Positions 25,301 through 38,944 of a DNA stretch of 64,000 bases are shown here, piece after piece. Made by a program: the position numbers and the translations under genes. The DNA is from Chaenocephalus aceratus (lineage: Eukaryota; Chordata; Actinopteri; Perciformes; Channichthyidae). Location: assembly GCA_023974075.1 (NCBI GenBank), contig CM043796.1, positions 21,940,927 to 22,004,926 of the forward strand. The letters are read 5' to 3'. The notes beneath the pieces are model-generated. The model was not told the DNA's origin, ran no database searches, and saw only the letters and a list, made by a program, of their open reading frames with translations. Position 1 is the stretch's first letter, and each line of letters opens with the position of its first letter.

Positions 25301-25550
25301 AAAAAATACCTTTAACGATAGAAAGGCTAACGTAGCCGGGCCGCTAACCGACTTACCAGCTTACAAAATGTTTCCTCACGCTGGGAGTCTCCTGCTCCCT
25401 CCATGTGCCACACACAACTGAGCAACTCTAGGTGCTTTTGTCTCCCTTGAGGGAGTGATTAGCAACAGGTGTGAGGTCTCCACACCTGCTCCCAATACTG
25501 TTAATTGGCAGCGGGTGGAGCCACCTATTGGGAATGTAGGTGTCTCCCAC
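25299..25550 (-). repeat. Partial 5' LTR of Gypsy relic
   Basis: About 250 bases closely match part of the 3' LTR (23005-23252), including the shared CCACCTATTGGGAATGTAGG end block. Both outer ends are missing. A 25-base CA-rich stretch near 25467 is absent from the other LTR, so the copies differ by indels. Confidence 0.75.
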
Positions 25551-28117
25551 ACGACGACCCTTTTTCATACCACAGACTTCTTTTTAATACTTGCTGCTAG
25601 CCAATATGTGCTCTTTCCGGGGCCGCGCTTCAGTCACCAAGCTGGATTTATACCTGAATTGGATATTATGGAAGACAATGCGATGCATTTTAAAGGCAAA
25701 GTTACTCGTTGTTATTCAGGGACAAGAATAAAGCCATGATTGACATCTCTGAGCATTGCTTCTTTAAATCGATTCATACAAGTTCAAAAAGGCCAATTCT
25801 GTTTGAATCACAAGACGTTTTGACTTTGTTTTAGAACTTAGGTTTAAGTTATATATGTTCTCCTTAACTTCCTCAATTCAGATATTTGTCAGTATTATTT
25901 GTCTAAGATGAGAATCTGCATCAGACAGTTCATAAAACCCAGATTTATAAATATTATAATATGGTACTGTAACAGCATAAATCCGATTATTTTAAAACGC
26001 AAAATTGCATTGCCAAGTGTATTAGGTTAGAAAACACAATATTCGCCAGATTTAATCTAATTTACGGCAAAAACCACGCCCACTTTAAATATTATATCCA
26101 CTTACCTTTACAGATAATTGTGTTGGTTGGACAGATACAGTTATAGATGTCTTTACACCTCTAGTGTAGATGAGATGGAACAAGATAAGGGATCATTTAT
26201 TTTGTTCAATGTAATGAGTTAGCTACAATATGTACCTTCAAAGCTAGCATACTGGAGCACTTTTACAGCATTAAGAAATTAGGTTAATCAAAGCAGAGTT
26301 TTTGAAACAAATCGCTTAATGTTACTTCACAGGTTATTTGCAGAGCTAGCTGGGTTATAATTATCTAATTTCATGACATAATGTAGTAGTTGTTTCACTG
26401 CGAGCGACATCTGTCACATCACACAGACTAATCTAATTATAATTCACTGTTCACAAAGACATTCTGATTCCTGAAGCTTTGAAAACATTAAGATTGTTTT
26501 CTTACTTCCTGCTTCAGCAGCCTATTTAAAGCTGTTTGAACAAACACATCAATGCTGTCATTTGTCTGAAGAGAAAAGTCTCAAACGTCTCTATTTATGC
26601 AAGCTGCCAGAATAAGATTAGAATGTTTTGTTAGTATTATACCGTTTTCTCCCCGGGGGCCTTTTGTTTTAATTTTCAAGAAGCTGTCTCTAGGTGTTGT
26701 ATAAACCCTTAAATCACATTTTGTGCTTTGCTCATGTTTCAAATGTTGTCAGACTAACACAGAAATATAATTATAGCACCAATAGCTGATGGGCAGTTTT
26801 CTTGTTTTTGCTGACTGTTGGTGAACATTGCAGAGAATTGATGTCCGGCATAAAAAAAGGAGGTAACTTTACAGCATGATTGATTAGTTTTGTCCTTTAT
26901 TGATTATTATCTTGTTTTTATAGTGACAGACAAGTGATGAGAAATTGATTCTCTAAGTACATTTTTACCAGGACATTAAAAAAATACAGCGGAATGCATT
27001 AACAAAAAAAAAACACAATCAAATAAAATCAATGATACTGTACAAGAGATAATACAAATGGAACTGGCACATATTTTTGACACTTAACACTTCCTCATAA
27101 AACAGTAGGTAATTTGCAAATGAATCCCAAATGCTATATATGACTGTTTGTGTCATATATAAACAAATTACAACATGCGCCTGTCGCTGATACTGACTGA
27201 TACTGTAACATATATAAAATACAATGCAGCTACTTTAAAACTATTATTATTATTAGAACACATTGGCCACAATACCATATTGTACTCTGAGCCTGCTGTC
27301 TGTCCTTTAAATGCAACAATGTGGGGCTTTTGAAGGAATTGCTGACTGAAAAAAAGCAGCCACTGGAGAATGAGTACAATATAATGCGGAGAACACATTG
27401 GGTTTTTCAAACAATTCAGACCTCTGTTGGCTGTTGTATGGCCAGGCCAAAGCTTTCAGTCTCGGTAAAATTATGTCAAAATCAAAATGTCATACATTTG
27501 CTTAATTTCTATTTTTGGATTTCCTTAACTTTTCAATGGTCATTCAGGGCGGATATGTTCAGGATTACACCTGCAAATTCACGTGCACAATTTGATAAAT
27601 TAAAGAGGGGAAGGAGGAAAGGACATCCACATGTGAGTGAGATTCCCGTATCCATTAAAATATTAAGTAGGTTAGGAACTAGCACCCATTTACAACATCC
27701 GGATATTCGCAGGAAGGACATGCTGTAGTGTAATTGGCTACGCATTACTCTTGCACAGCGGGGGGGCAAGGTGTTGATCTGGATGAAAGGTTGAGGAAAA
27801 GCAAGAGGACGTCACAAAGCTGCCACACTTGTCTCCATGGCGGATATAATGAGGCCATGTTTGTTCAGTCAGTGGCAGTGTGTGGGCAGGTTGTGTCTGA
27901 ATTGGGTTTTAACCAGCACCATGAACTTTTCATCATGTTTATATGAAATACTGTTTATATGGAAATTCCAGTATTTGGTATTATACTATTTTATTAGTCT
28001 TGATTTAATGAGGCCGATACAAAATAGTATCACACGCTAATCATTAAATCAGATAAAAGCATAAAGCAACACATGAAAATCCTCACATTTAACAGTACAA
28101 CTAATTTCAATATATCC

Positions 28118-28356
28118 TCCATGACCTCCACTGGCTCCCCAAAACACTCTTGAATCCTTAAAAAAAACCTTAAAAAACTCACTTAATCACTCTCAATCTC
28201 TAATCATCAACCTCCGCGCCCCCCCACCACACATTTGACTTTGCAATTGGATAAGGACTTTTGTTTTTGTTGTTCTGTTCTGATCTGATTTTATGTAAAG
28301 CATCATTGACCATTAGGAAAAGCGCTATACAAATCGTATTTATTTTTATTATATCA
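28118..28356 (+). mobile_element. L2-like LINE 3' end, degraded
   Basis: The codons at about 28122-28139 read DLHWLP, a strong signature of the C-terminal region of L2/CR1-type LINE proteins. About 170 bases later comes AAAAGCGCTATACAAATCGTATTTATTTTTATTAT, in pieces the characteristic 3' tail of fish L2-like elements. Intervening frames are broken. Confidence 0.65.
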
Positions 28357-29253
28357 CTTTTTAATTACAGTCAAACTCATGTTGACAGACTACATTTGGG
28401 ACAAGGGACAAATATTATCTTTGTATTCTTGAAATTGATATTCTTCTCCCGATCATTATGCTTCTCTTTTTGATTTCGCTCGTATTTGCTGAACTAGAGG
28501 GTGCTTTTTTCGTTTTTTTTAGAAGAGTGGGCGGCTGAGCTTTTTCATTTAGATTTCATAATGTGGATTTTATGAAGCCCTGACATATTGCAACAGTGAG
28601 TGAGGCCCATTTAAACAAACTGGAATTGACTAACCCCGGTAATCCCAAAAGGGTTATTAAACTTCCATCATGCCACTTATCTGATAAATAATGTACAAGT
28701 AATATACACATATTCAAATAGCAGTCTCCTGTGATTTTCCTGGCCTGTGGATATGCTGTTGCCTGGATTTCTTTTTGTACACATCATTCATCCATTATTG
28801 CTCAATTATCATTATTTTTTACTACACAACATTTCGCCAAACTCACATAAATAATAGTTCTGTGTATTTAAGTAAGAGGATAAGTCATGATGTAATGTTC
28901 TAGCAAAGTGCATAACATATTGTTTCAATTCAAAGTTATTTTTCCATTGTAATGGCCTTTAAGACGCCTTCATTGAAAAGCACCGGAAATCACTCTTGTC
29001 ATTCTGGCTTTCTTTTTTAGTTTTACTAATGATGTAATTATGAGGAGAGTAAGAGATACATAAGCATATCATGTGAGTCTCCTGGGAAACAAGTTACTGA
29101 GATGGATTCACAATCCAATACTCTAATTACAGGAGGAGCCCCATCTGGGACTATGTCTATGTGATTACAGCACACTCACTTATACACATCAAGTAATGTA
29201 CCACTTGACTGTAAAAGAAAATGTGTGAGTGGCATATATTCTACGTAATGTAA

Positions 29254-30411
<1,158 letters not shown>

Positions 30412-30614
30412 AGTCCTGCATTGTGTCGGACGAGCTTCTGCAGTACCGCCATCATGCATCCAAGCATCTTTTTGACAAGGATCTGACCGATGAGCAGGAG
30501 GAGGAAGTCCTGGCCCAGTTCGCGGCGCTGGATCCTGAGAAGAAGGGTCACATCGAGTGGTCGGACTTCCTTTACTTCGAGTCTCTTGTGATGTTGAAGA
30601 AGTTTCGCTCAGAG
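30412..30614 (+). CDS. phf24: phf24 coding exon 4 (residues 225-292), EF-hand-like loop
   Basis: The exon continues the helical region after the PHD finger. A degenerate EF-hand loop is visible at residues 265-276 (DPEKKGHIEWSD): acidic at position 1, Gly at position 6, Ile at 8 and Asp at 12, inside the helix-loop-helix-like context EEEVLAQFAAL...FLYFESL. Position 5 is Lys, so calcium binding is doubtful. The GHIEW core is characteristic of PHF24 orthologues. The upstream join is phase 1; the downstream donor gtgagg at 30615 is phase 0. Confidence 0.94.
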
Positions 30615-31849
30615 GTGAGGAATCATGTTGAGCATATTCAAAACATAATAACAAAGCAACTTCTAAACTCAAGGAATTTTCTACAGCATCCAATTGAAGC
30701 CTGCAGATTACATTACGTAAATATGACATGTTATTTAGCTGATGGTTTTGTCCACAGTGGCTTACACACACTCAATACCATTGACTACATGCCTAGGAGC
30801 AATTTCAGGTTAAGCATCTTGCACAGAAAGGTTTTTTTCGTAACATGGAGACCTTTAGTGGTCATAGTAAATGAACAGGATTAAAGGAGGGAGTCAAGTG
30901 ACGGAGCGAATAGCGACTAGTCCACATATGGAAATGTTTTGTATGGATGGAAGAGATAGACTTTTGACCTGGAGACCTCAATTCAACTTATAAAAAATTA
31001 CGGACTAAACTATGGCCCATACATAATGTCATTTTTAAATGTATGTAGCTAATCTGGGTTACATAATACATGTACGTATTTACCCAAACCATAATCTTTC
31101 CCCTTAACTTAACCAAGTAGTTTCAATTAATGTGTTTAAAACTGGGATCATTTCAGAACACATTGGCAAACAACCTATTTTTTATTTCAGCTATTAGGAC
31201 ATGTTGGATGTAAAGCACCTAAGAAACACATTCAAAATGGAGGGTATTATCCTGCTAATAACTTTTGCTAACAAACTGCTAACGAACCGCCAGTAACACT
31301 TGCAAACACTTGCTAACAAACTGTGTTGAGCAACCATACTAAAGATAGTTTGTTTACACAAAATGTCTACCTGATCCTCTCTCTTTCACCCAAACAAGGT
31401 GTTTGCCAAAGGCAATCCTTCCTCAGGTCAGCATAAATACTTTCTAATCAACCTTGTAGAGAATGCAATAAAAGATCGTGGACTACTTTATGATGAGGTT
31501 AGTGTGATAGCAGGACTCAGGGCCAAGTCATCCAGAAATGATGGCTTTCATCCACCAGCCTGAATTACTCATACTCATTGTCATCTCACCGGAGTTCAAA
31601 TGTTGTGCTTTGCTTTTGTCTAGGAGATTACATCAACGGACTGTGTGTGTGTCTGGGGGGTAAAGCAGCGGTTGCTGATTATGTCAGACAGCGCTAATGT
31701 GATTGAGAATGATTGAGGCCAAGAATTCGGAACTAAAATACCTTTTTTGTGGTCCCTAAACTACAGCCATCAAAGTCATACAAGGGGAAGGGAATTAATA
31801 TGAGTAGATGCAGGACACCTTATCTCAAAATCTGTTTGATTTCTTCTAG
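30615..31849 (+). other. phf24 intron 5
   Basis: About 1.2 kb. It contains the antisense SINE/LINE-tail relic at 30720-30850. The rest shows nothing recognisable. The acceptor TTCTTCTAG ends at 31849. Confidence 0.7.
30720..30850 (-). repeat. SINE/LINE-tail relic
   Basis: The + strand reads TTATTTAGCTGATGGTTTTG, then GTGGCTTACA and TTCAGGTTAAGCATCTTGC. This is the complement of a very common fish repeat tail that normally reads as aagtcgctttgg followed by aaaagcgtc and gctaaat. It is diverged, so old. The opposite-orientation relative is at 37975-38047. Confidence 0.5.
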
Positions 31850-32016
31850 AACTCAATGGTGCGTCTGCTGACCGCCAAGGAGAGGAACACCGCCCGGACA
31901 GTGTTCCTGGGTCTGGACCTGGATGAAGACGACGTGATCACAAGATCAGAATCCCGCCAGGCCCAGCAGTCCTGGTACCACAAACAGAGCAAAGACTCGC
32001 AGTCCTGCAATGTGAG
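31850..32016 (+). CDS. phf24: phf24 coding exon 5 (residues 293-347), second EF-hand loop
   Basis: The exon encodes NSMVRLLTAKERNTARTV, then a loop at residues 315-326 (DLDEDDVITRSE). By position this is close to a canonical calcium-binding EF-hand loop: Asp at 1, 3 and 5, Ile at 8 and Glu at 12, with Asp replacing the usual Gly at 6. The following helix (SRQAQQSWYHKQ) matches the conserved AQxSW region of PHF24. Donor gtgagc at 32017, phase 2. Whether this loop binds calcium is inference from residue pattern. Confidence 0.94.
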
Positions 32017-35000
32017 GTGAGCAAACCAAAAGAGGGTCAGCATCCCGACACAACATGTTTGAATACTTTGTGAAAAGTCTAGAATGAGATAAAAAGGCAC
32101 ACGTCTATGTTCACGTCTGGCAGCAGAGTGAGGATCTCATCTGTATGCAAACTGCAGCTGGCAGAGGGAAAAGTGGTTTTGGCTGCGTAGGGAGGGAAGA
32201 GAGTCAGAAAGAAGACTGAAAGCAAGATAACAAGCTGTCTACTTTTCGCATTACATCATCTCCCTCTGGTTGACATAAGCCGCAGTAACAGTGTCCATTT
32301 TGATGGCTTTGCAGGTGACACGCTTCTTTACCTGAACAAAATATAAAATGAGACTGCTGAGACTTTTATGTTTTCAGCATCAGTACAAAAGTGCATTGTC
32401 AGTTCAGTGTTAAATCCAGGGCTGAAAATATAACTTATAATTTAATTATAATTGTTTTTGCTGCCATTTCCCATATAACTTGGAATCTTACTTAACTTAA
32501 ACTAGGGTACAGTAATGGCACCAAATCACATCACATTCATGTTACTAATTTATAAGTTTTGCCATTTAGACGTACACTTATTTACAATATCTTGTATATT
32601 CTGGACTGTGACAACTGCTTTTCTCAATATTTCTATGTAATATGATGTATTGATAAAGTGAAAGGTGTCGTTTAGCAAACCTACTGTATGGAGAATGATC
32701 ACTCGTGCTCCTTTCTGCTTTACAGAACGTATCCATCTGTCCAGCTTTACTGTTTTGGTTCGCAATTACCACTTTTTGTTTTCAGCCCAACAGCAGAAAG
32801 ACACAATAAGTAATTCATAAGAAATTAGGGCGAGCTTTTAGCATTAAAAGAGCAAGATACTTCCTTTAGAAGACTTGTATTAATCAGGTTGACACAAAAA
32901 ATGACTCTTGTGATGCACCGTAACTGCTGGATGTGTAACGAAGCAGCTGTTTTCCTAAGAGTTCACTGAATCCTCTGAGTGTAGATACAATGGAAACAGG
33001 TTTATTTTAACCCTCTTCACATCTCTGGTCATGTTGTACACTTATTTAGCAATATATGGCAATGATTTTGTTGCTCCAATTCCATCCAATGCAAGTATGA
33101 CACCCATTCATGAGTTCCATTACAGCTCTGTATCGCCTCTGTATTCTAAATCCGGCAATTTTTTAGTGGTCCGATTAAATAATTAATTGATATCTCTCTT
33201 GTAACTCTACACTGCTCAAATATTCAGTTTTGTTGCGGACTACGCCACAGTACAGAATGTACAGACACTTCCAGTTTCACTGAGACTTTATAGGTTATAT
33301 GTTGTGTTTGCAAGATGTCTGCTGTCACCAAGTGGCCAAAAAAACGGTTATTGCAGTATTTTTAAGATGGATTACATCAGCATGACATTAATATAGTTTA
33401 TCTACACTGCCAAAGTTTAAGTAGAAAGGACCTGAACAAATTAACTAATGTGTATTCCAAAGTGCCCTAACTTCAGAGGAAGGCAGTAACGTCAACTGTC
33501 AATCAATGAACACTCATCTAGCTTTTAGCATTTCAGCACAACTCTAACAGTAAATCTCTTATACGTCTCCATGGACTATGCAGTTATAATAACTCAAAAC
33601 CTCACAGGGTTGCAGAGCTTAAGTTCTACAGCTGTTAAAATTGGTGTCCACTCTTTTCTTTCTACATGGAGCCGGGGAATTAAAGTAAAAACATGCAGCT
33701 TGTACCTCCCGTTGATACAGTAACCTCTTTTGCATACTAACACACTTTAAACTGCAACAAGAAACGGGGCATAACAATGTTGTTTTACTGGAATTGCAAT
33801 AGGACTTGAACAAATAAAACGCATAAATCAGAAAAGTAAATATTGGAAAGGGAATTTAGCCCGGTCCTCCTCTAATACTTAAGTGTTTTTATCATAAAAT
33901 GTACTCTATGCTGCTGCCACTCATGTCGTTAGCAGGCACTTAGTTACCCGCCGGTTTAATGCTGAGTGCGGCTGAACTCCTGCTATTATTAAATTGTCGA
34001 GTATTAGGATTATGCAGCTGGTTTCTTGGATCTCACTTGAATCGTGTTTTGTTTAAGACTTTCGAGGCACACACAAGCTGTTGTTTGGCTGAGATCAATC
34101 AGGTTTCAGGATATGGAAATCCAAGAGAACAACCCTGCAACAACCACTACCTTTGAGTCTTTTGTTCATACTGGATCAAAGACATATTTGATACATTTCC
34201 CCATATAACGCAATCCTGTGCAACTCCACCATAAAGTACAGACTCGGAAAAATGACCAGAGTTGTGTCTGACAAAGTCTTGAGAAAAATTGATCATCATA
34301 ACTTTCAAAAACATTTTATGATTTTTTACTTTTTTGCATTGAACAGCTGTTTTATGACCCGCATCAATTCTCTGCTTGATGGATGATTTTATGGCTGCTT
34401 TTATGGCAGAAAATAAAATAAGGAATCTCACTCAATCTTGCACAGTCGATAGGATATACTGTAGTAAAAAAACAAACTGTATACATGTTTTTTTATAATT
34501 TTTATCCTCAGATATTATTATATTAATACAATAAATGGAAGCTTTGATTCACTCTCATTGGGTTACATGTGTGTGTACTCATTCTGTGTTTATTGATGTG
34601 GGTCAATGGTTAAAGTAATCTGATCCTTCACTCATCTAAAAGTAGTAATACCACAATGTAGAAGTACTTTGTGATAAGTCCTGCTTTGAGAACAAATTAT
34701 ATCAATATACACAATTACCCATTATGCATGATGACCCAAGAGTGAAATGTGTCTTCTTAAATAATTCTCATTAAAAAGCAAATGATATACTATTTCCCTT
34801 TGGAATGCAGTGGAGTAAACATTATGAAGTAGCATTTAATGAAAGTACATTTAATTAAAAATGTGCTTGTCATTGTTGTGTGTGTACGTGTGCATGTGCT
34901 TATTGCTGATAACCTTCTTGTGCTGTGTAATGTCCCATGCCATTGCATTTCCATCCGTCTCACTTATTCCACATGCTGCCATCCCCACAGACTCATGGGA

Positions 35001-36773
35001 CTCTGCTCTCCTATGAATTGTGGGTGAGTGTGACTCGGCACTGCATGGCTCGTCTCCTTTTATTCACACCCTCGACCGCTCTTCAATTCTCGAGTATTCT
35101 CAGACAAGCCCTTGATTTGGATTATATCTGTGCTCTTAAAAATGAGGGATAGAAGCCTCTCTTAGATAAAATGGAACTATTTCCGAGCACCCTGCAATCG
35201 AAGTTGCATGCATCCTCGAATGAAGTTTAATGAGCACAGTATTTGAGCCCCTTCATATGATGAGGTCTTGTTATACTGAGGTAAGGCTGAGACTCAGACT
35301 GGCCTCTAATTATAGGGATCAAAAGAAAGCCTTTTATCCTCCTTAGGGGAGCTTTGCTTTAAAAGCCTCGATTATGAATATAAAAGCACACCGTGGACCA
35401 AGGGGTGTGAGCAGACATCGTTCCACGCATAACACGAAAAGTATAAAATATAAACCAAATGAGTCAGAAAACCCTTTGATCGCTGAAATTATAGACCTTT
35501 GCGTGAGACAATAGTTATTTTTAAAAGGAGTGATCAGTCGAGAGGTTCATCAAAAGATATTCAATCTGACTCAGAAATATCAAAAACTTGTGAAAGTAAT
35601 TTTCTGGTTTCTAGTCTAATGTGAAGTGACCTTTTACTGGCCTAGTTCTCAATGTAGTCTTTTTGATTTGGCATCAAACAGAACAATCCAATCCAAAAAA
35701 AGATTTCACGTCGGGTGTGAAAGTCCTTTTTTGACTTTGGAAACAGTAGTTTAAAATATAAATGTAACTTCAACATTTTTTTTTCTTGTTTTGGCATTTT
35801 CCTGTTATATGTTCTTTGGTTTCTCCACGAACATATTTACATAATTTAATGTTCAGATCTTCATTATTTGTCCTCATATTGTCTGTTTGATCATTCCCCC
35901 TCTTTAAGTCCCCTACAAAAACAGCCCTCGCTCTGATTGGCTAGCCAGAAAGAAACACAGTGCACCTTTGCGAGACTTTTAAGCTGTTGTTGGATGGTTT
36001 ATTGTAATACGCTTGCATGTGGCATAGGAAGGGGAGACCTACAGTATCTGAAAAGCTTGATGAATCCTATGTTTTCCGACTAAGCAGCCCACAAATCCTA
36101 TGTTGTCTTTGGCAACATTCCCAGAACGAAATCACAAGCAGCCCTGTTTGCATCTCTGTGAAGTGAGACCCAGAATGCAATGGCAACATGAGGATTTGAT
36201 GGGGATTTATGGGAGAATAATTACTAGCTTCATGGAGCAGAGCCTGGTAACTTTAACTTTCCAATTTCACAAAGTAGTTTTCAGCTGATAGCATTTCAGT
36301 CCAGAAAATACATTTCTTTAAAACTGGACTCCATTTTGTGGATTAGTATGCCATCTGAAGGCAGTTTCAACATATAAAGTATTCTCCGCATTATTCTTCT
36401 TTTTAAAGAAAATTCTTTGAGATTTGAATCCCTCAATTGCATTTTAATGTTATACAAAATGTCCACTTCAGTCATAGTGACTGAAACACAGATGTATACA
36501 AGGAAATACTGACTAACTGCGTGGCATGTCGAATGAAACATCCAAATAGGTTTATTTGAATGCTTGAAAAAAATATGTGGATCAGAAAATGCCCTTATAT
36601 TCCAGTAAACTCATAATTCCTTATTTTTTCAAACATTTGAATGGTGAAATAATTTGTGTTGCATTTTCCTTTTTTGCATAAATTCTCATTTTTTCCAGCG
36701 CACGGGAAGGGTCTTTCATTGACTGTTTTTGTAGCCTACTATGTAACTGATACTTTTCTGTCCTTTGCTACAG
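32017..36773 (+). other. phf24 intron 6; mostly unremarkable
   Basis: About 4.8 kb of AT-rich intron. A short block at 35905-35950 (CTTTAAGTCCCCTAC, then GCTCTGATTGGCTAGCC) matches the TTAA-type MITE family also seen at 1940-2342. I see no coding potential. The acceptor CTACAG ends at 36773. Confidence 0.65.
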
Positions 36774-36851
36774 TATAAGTCATGTTGGACCCATATGTGA
36801 GAGCAGTCCAGCCAGCTCTGGCAGTGAAAGGAGCAAGACCGATGAAAACAG
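36774..36851 (+). CDS. phf24: phf24 coding exon 6 (residues 348-374)
   Basis: A 78-base exon in phase 2 at both ends. The AG of the previous exon joins T to give Ser348, then ISHVGPICESSPASSGS, which matches the conserved SISHVGPI...SSPASS stretch of PHF24. The rest (ERSKTDEN) is polar and likely flexible. Its last AG joins G of the final exon to make Arg374. Donor gtacgt at 36852. Confidence 0.92.
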
Positions 36852-37284
36852 GTACGTTACAATGTTACCGACTTCCAGTGATGGATGGCATAATGGTAAA
36901 TCTGTCCTATCACAGTTTGTTCCCTCTAACTGGCCTTCAGATTCCCTCTCACTTTGAAATGTACATACACTTGTAAACCCTTTTAGAATCAGTCTTTTTC
37001 AATTGTAGCTTTAGTGTCCCTCAGTGGACCCCACTGTGCAAAGACGGTAATCATTGCCTCTGCAGCAAAAGTGGAATTCATACGGCGTAAAAATTCATGG
37101 ATCAGGTGTTGCTGCCCCTGCAAATCACCCCGATGGACGCTTTCTCACTCTCACCAGATAATGAATACAAATTCCTTTTGGCTTATCGTGACCTTTAAGA
37201 CCTGCTTCCTGCAGTGCTTGACATTTTTTGCAATAATTGCAGCTAACGCACCAGCACTTATGCAGCAACTACAGGGGGCCACAG

Positions 37285-37355
37285 GGAAAGAGAGAGCGTC
37301 TTTGAGTTGTGAAAAGCGCTATATAAATAAAATGCATTATTATTATTATTATTAC
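37285..37355 (+). repeat. L2-like LINE 3' tail with (ATT)n
   Basis: The sequence GAAAAGCGCTATATAAATAA followed by AATGC and (ATT)n is the standard 3' end of fish L2-type LINEs. Only the tail is recognisable. Confidence 0.65.
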
Positions 37356-37974
37356 ACCCAAGAGTCATATTAGGCTGAATACTAATAAGAAGAACGTGAA
37401 GACATTGTTTGAATACATTAATTTGCAAAGCAGCATGAGGCAAATTACAGCAGAAAAGGGCCCAGCTACTTAATATAATGATTTTAAAATCATTTATTTC
37501 TGCACAGTTGCGGTATTGTATTGTAATGTGGTTTTTGTTGTGTGTGGTAACACTTTGGTAGCACATGTTCATATGCAATGTGGTTTTCATGAGCGAATCA
37601 TGAGGAATTGCCTTATTGAGTGAGTCCAACAAACAGCTGGTGCTCTTTTTCATTTTTTGTCAAAATTGTACGACGAAAAATCTTTAATATGTCAAATGGT
37701 CCATATGTTCTGATAAGGAAATACCTTTTTAAGGACTTCTCAAAACAGCTGGGCACTGTATTTGTTAAGCCAATGTGACTAAAACACGAGTTAACGATGC
37801 ATACATTGGGGACCATTATTAATGCTGGTGATATTTGCAGATTTAGGTTACTATACTTATATACGACTGGCTTATCTACAGCCAGTTGAGTAGCACTTGA
37901 AATGTTTGGCTCTATGAAACCTGATGGACTTATGATTCTGTTTCCTTCAAGGTTGTGTCTTCCTGGTCGAATGT

Positions 37975-38047
37975 ACTTATTGTGAGTCGCTTTGGGTGAA
38001 AGCGTCAGCTAAATGCAATATAATGTAATGTAATGTAATGTAATGTA
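37975..38047 (+). repeat. SINE/LINE tail ending in (TAATG)n
   Basis: The motif GTGAGTCGCTTTGGGTGAAA followed by GCGTCAGCTAAATG and repeats of TAATG is a common fish retroposon tail. The body cannot be delimited. Confidence 0.6.
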
Positions 38048-38847
38048 AAGTATTCATGGCAACATGATAGCGAATGCAGTATTAACCCAATAAGCTAAAG
38101 TCCAAATGTTCATTGTAATAGTTGAACACGTCACAGAGTGCAACAGTGGCCCTGTTTCTATTAACGCCAATTACGTTGATGCGTAAAATGGGATATGGAA
38201 ACGCCTTTGCTGAACTGTAGCCACTGAAGGTATATGTGGGCGTTTGAAGCTGGTGGACAAAACAATTAAAACTTAAAATGCAATTGAAACCAAATCCAGA
38301 AGACTTCTCTAAATGTTTCGAACGTGGGTTGGATGGACAAGGAAAATTGTTTACTGGTGGATTACAGCCATTTGTATAGCGCTGCCAAAACATCCATTCA
38401 CGCCAAACTATCCTCTGCTTAGCCAAGTTGTTTTGTTCCTAACCACTTAATGGAAACAAGCCTAATTCAAATGTATTTTTTGCGTAATTTCAAAAGTTTG
38501 CTTGAAATTTGATTAACAATTGAATGCAAACGACTTTTGAGGCCAATTTCTGAGCTTTTTTTTATATTGCTTTGGCAAATAAAGAGTTATGAGATGAAAC
38601 AGGGTTTGGAAACACAGGTTGTACCTCTAAGTAGAACCATTTCATTATTGGCTTTGGTCTTTTTGTTGACAGAACAAAAAAAATAGAAACGATCAAATAT
38701 AGTGAAGCCATTTTACTGTTGTTCTGAAGCCATTTTGGTAAAATACCAACTTATTCAAACCCCTTATTCTAGCCATTAGAAGTCATGATTTCAAATGATT
38801 TTATTTTTTTTACTTTATACAATTAAACCTCTCTCTTTATTCAACAG

Positions 38848-38944
38848 GCCAGTGACCTGGGCAGACTTTTTAAGGGAGAGTGCCATCTACGTTTTGGCTG
38901 CGCGGCCCAATAGTTCTGCCATGCACATCCGTCTGCCTCTATAG
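38848..38944 (+). CDS. phf24: phf24 final coding exon (residues 374-405), stop codon
   Basis: After the split Arg374 codon the exon reads PVTWADFLRESAIYVLAARP, then NSSAMHIRLPL and a TAG stop at 38942-38944. This matches the conserved PHF24 C-terminus (a W-x-x-FL segment, then YxLAARPNSxAxHxxxP). The exon also carries the start of the 3' UTR. Confidence 0.94.

Larger units (their letters stand above)
22951..25550 (-). mobile_element. Ty3/Gypsy retrotransposon relic, integrase-before-RT order
   Basis: Degenerate LTR retrotransposon antisense within phf24 intron 3. Reading along the minus strand: partial 5' LTR (25550-25299), a repeat insertion, the end of the integrase zinc-binding region (CHTCVECQ near 25150), integrase core (25131-24403), integrase C-terminus, RT N-terminus, RNase H, polypurine tract and 3' LTR. 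Integrase comes before RT, the order of the vertebrate Gmr1-like group rather than of ordinary Ty3/Gypsy. Gag and protease are missing, the RT palm is deleted, and frameshifts separate the blocks. It is not capable of moving by itself. Confidence 0.8.
36852..38847 (+). other. phf24 intron 7
   Basis: About 2 kb. It contains an L2-like tail (37285-37355) and a SINE/LINE tail (37975-38047). A block at 38150-38460 has repeat-like wording but I could not find its ends. The acceptor TTCAACAG ends at 38847. Confidence 0.65.
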
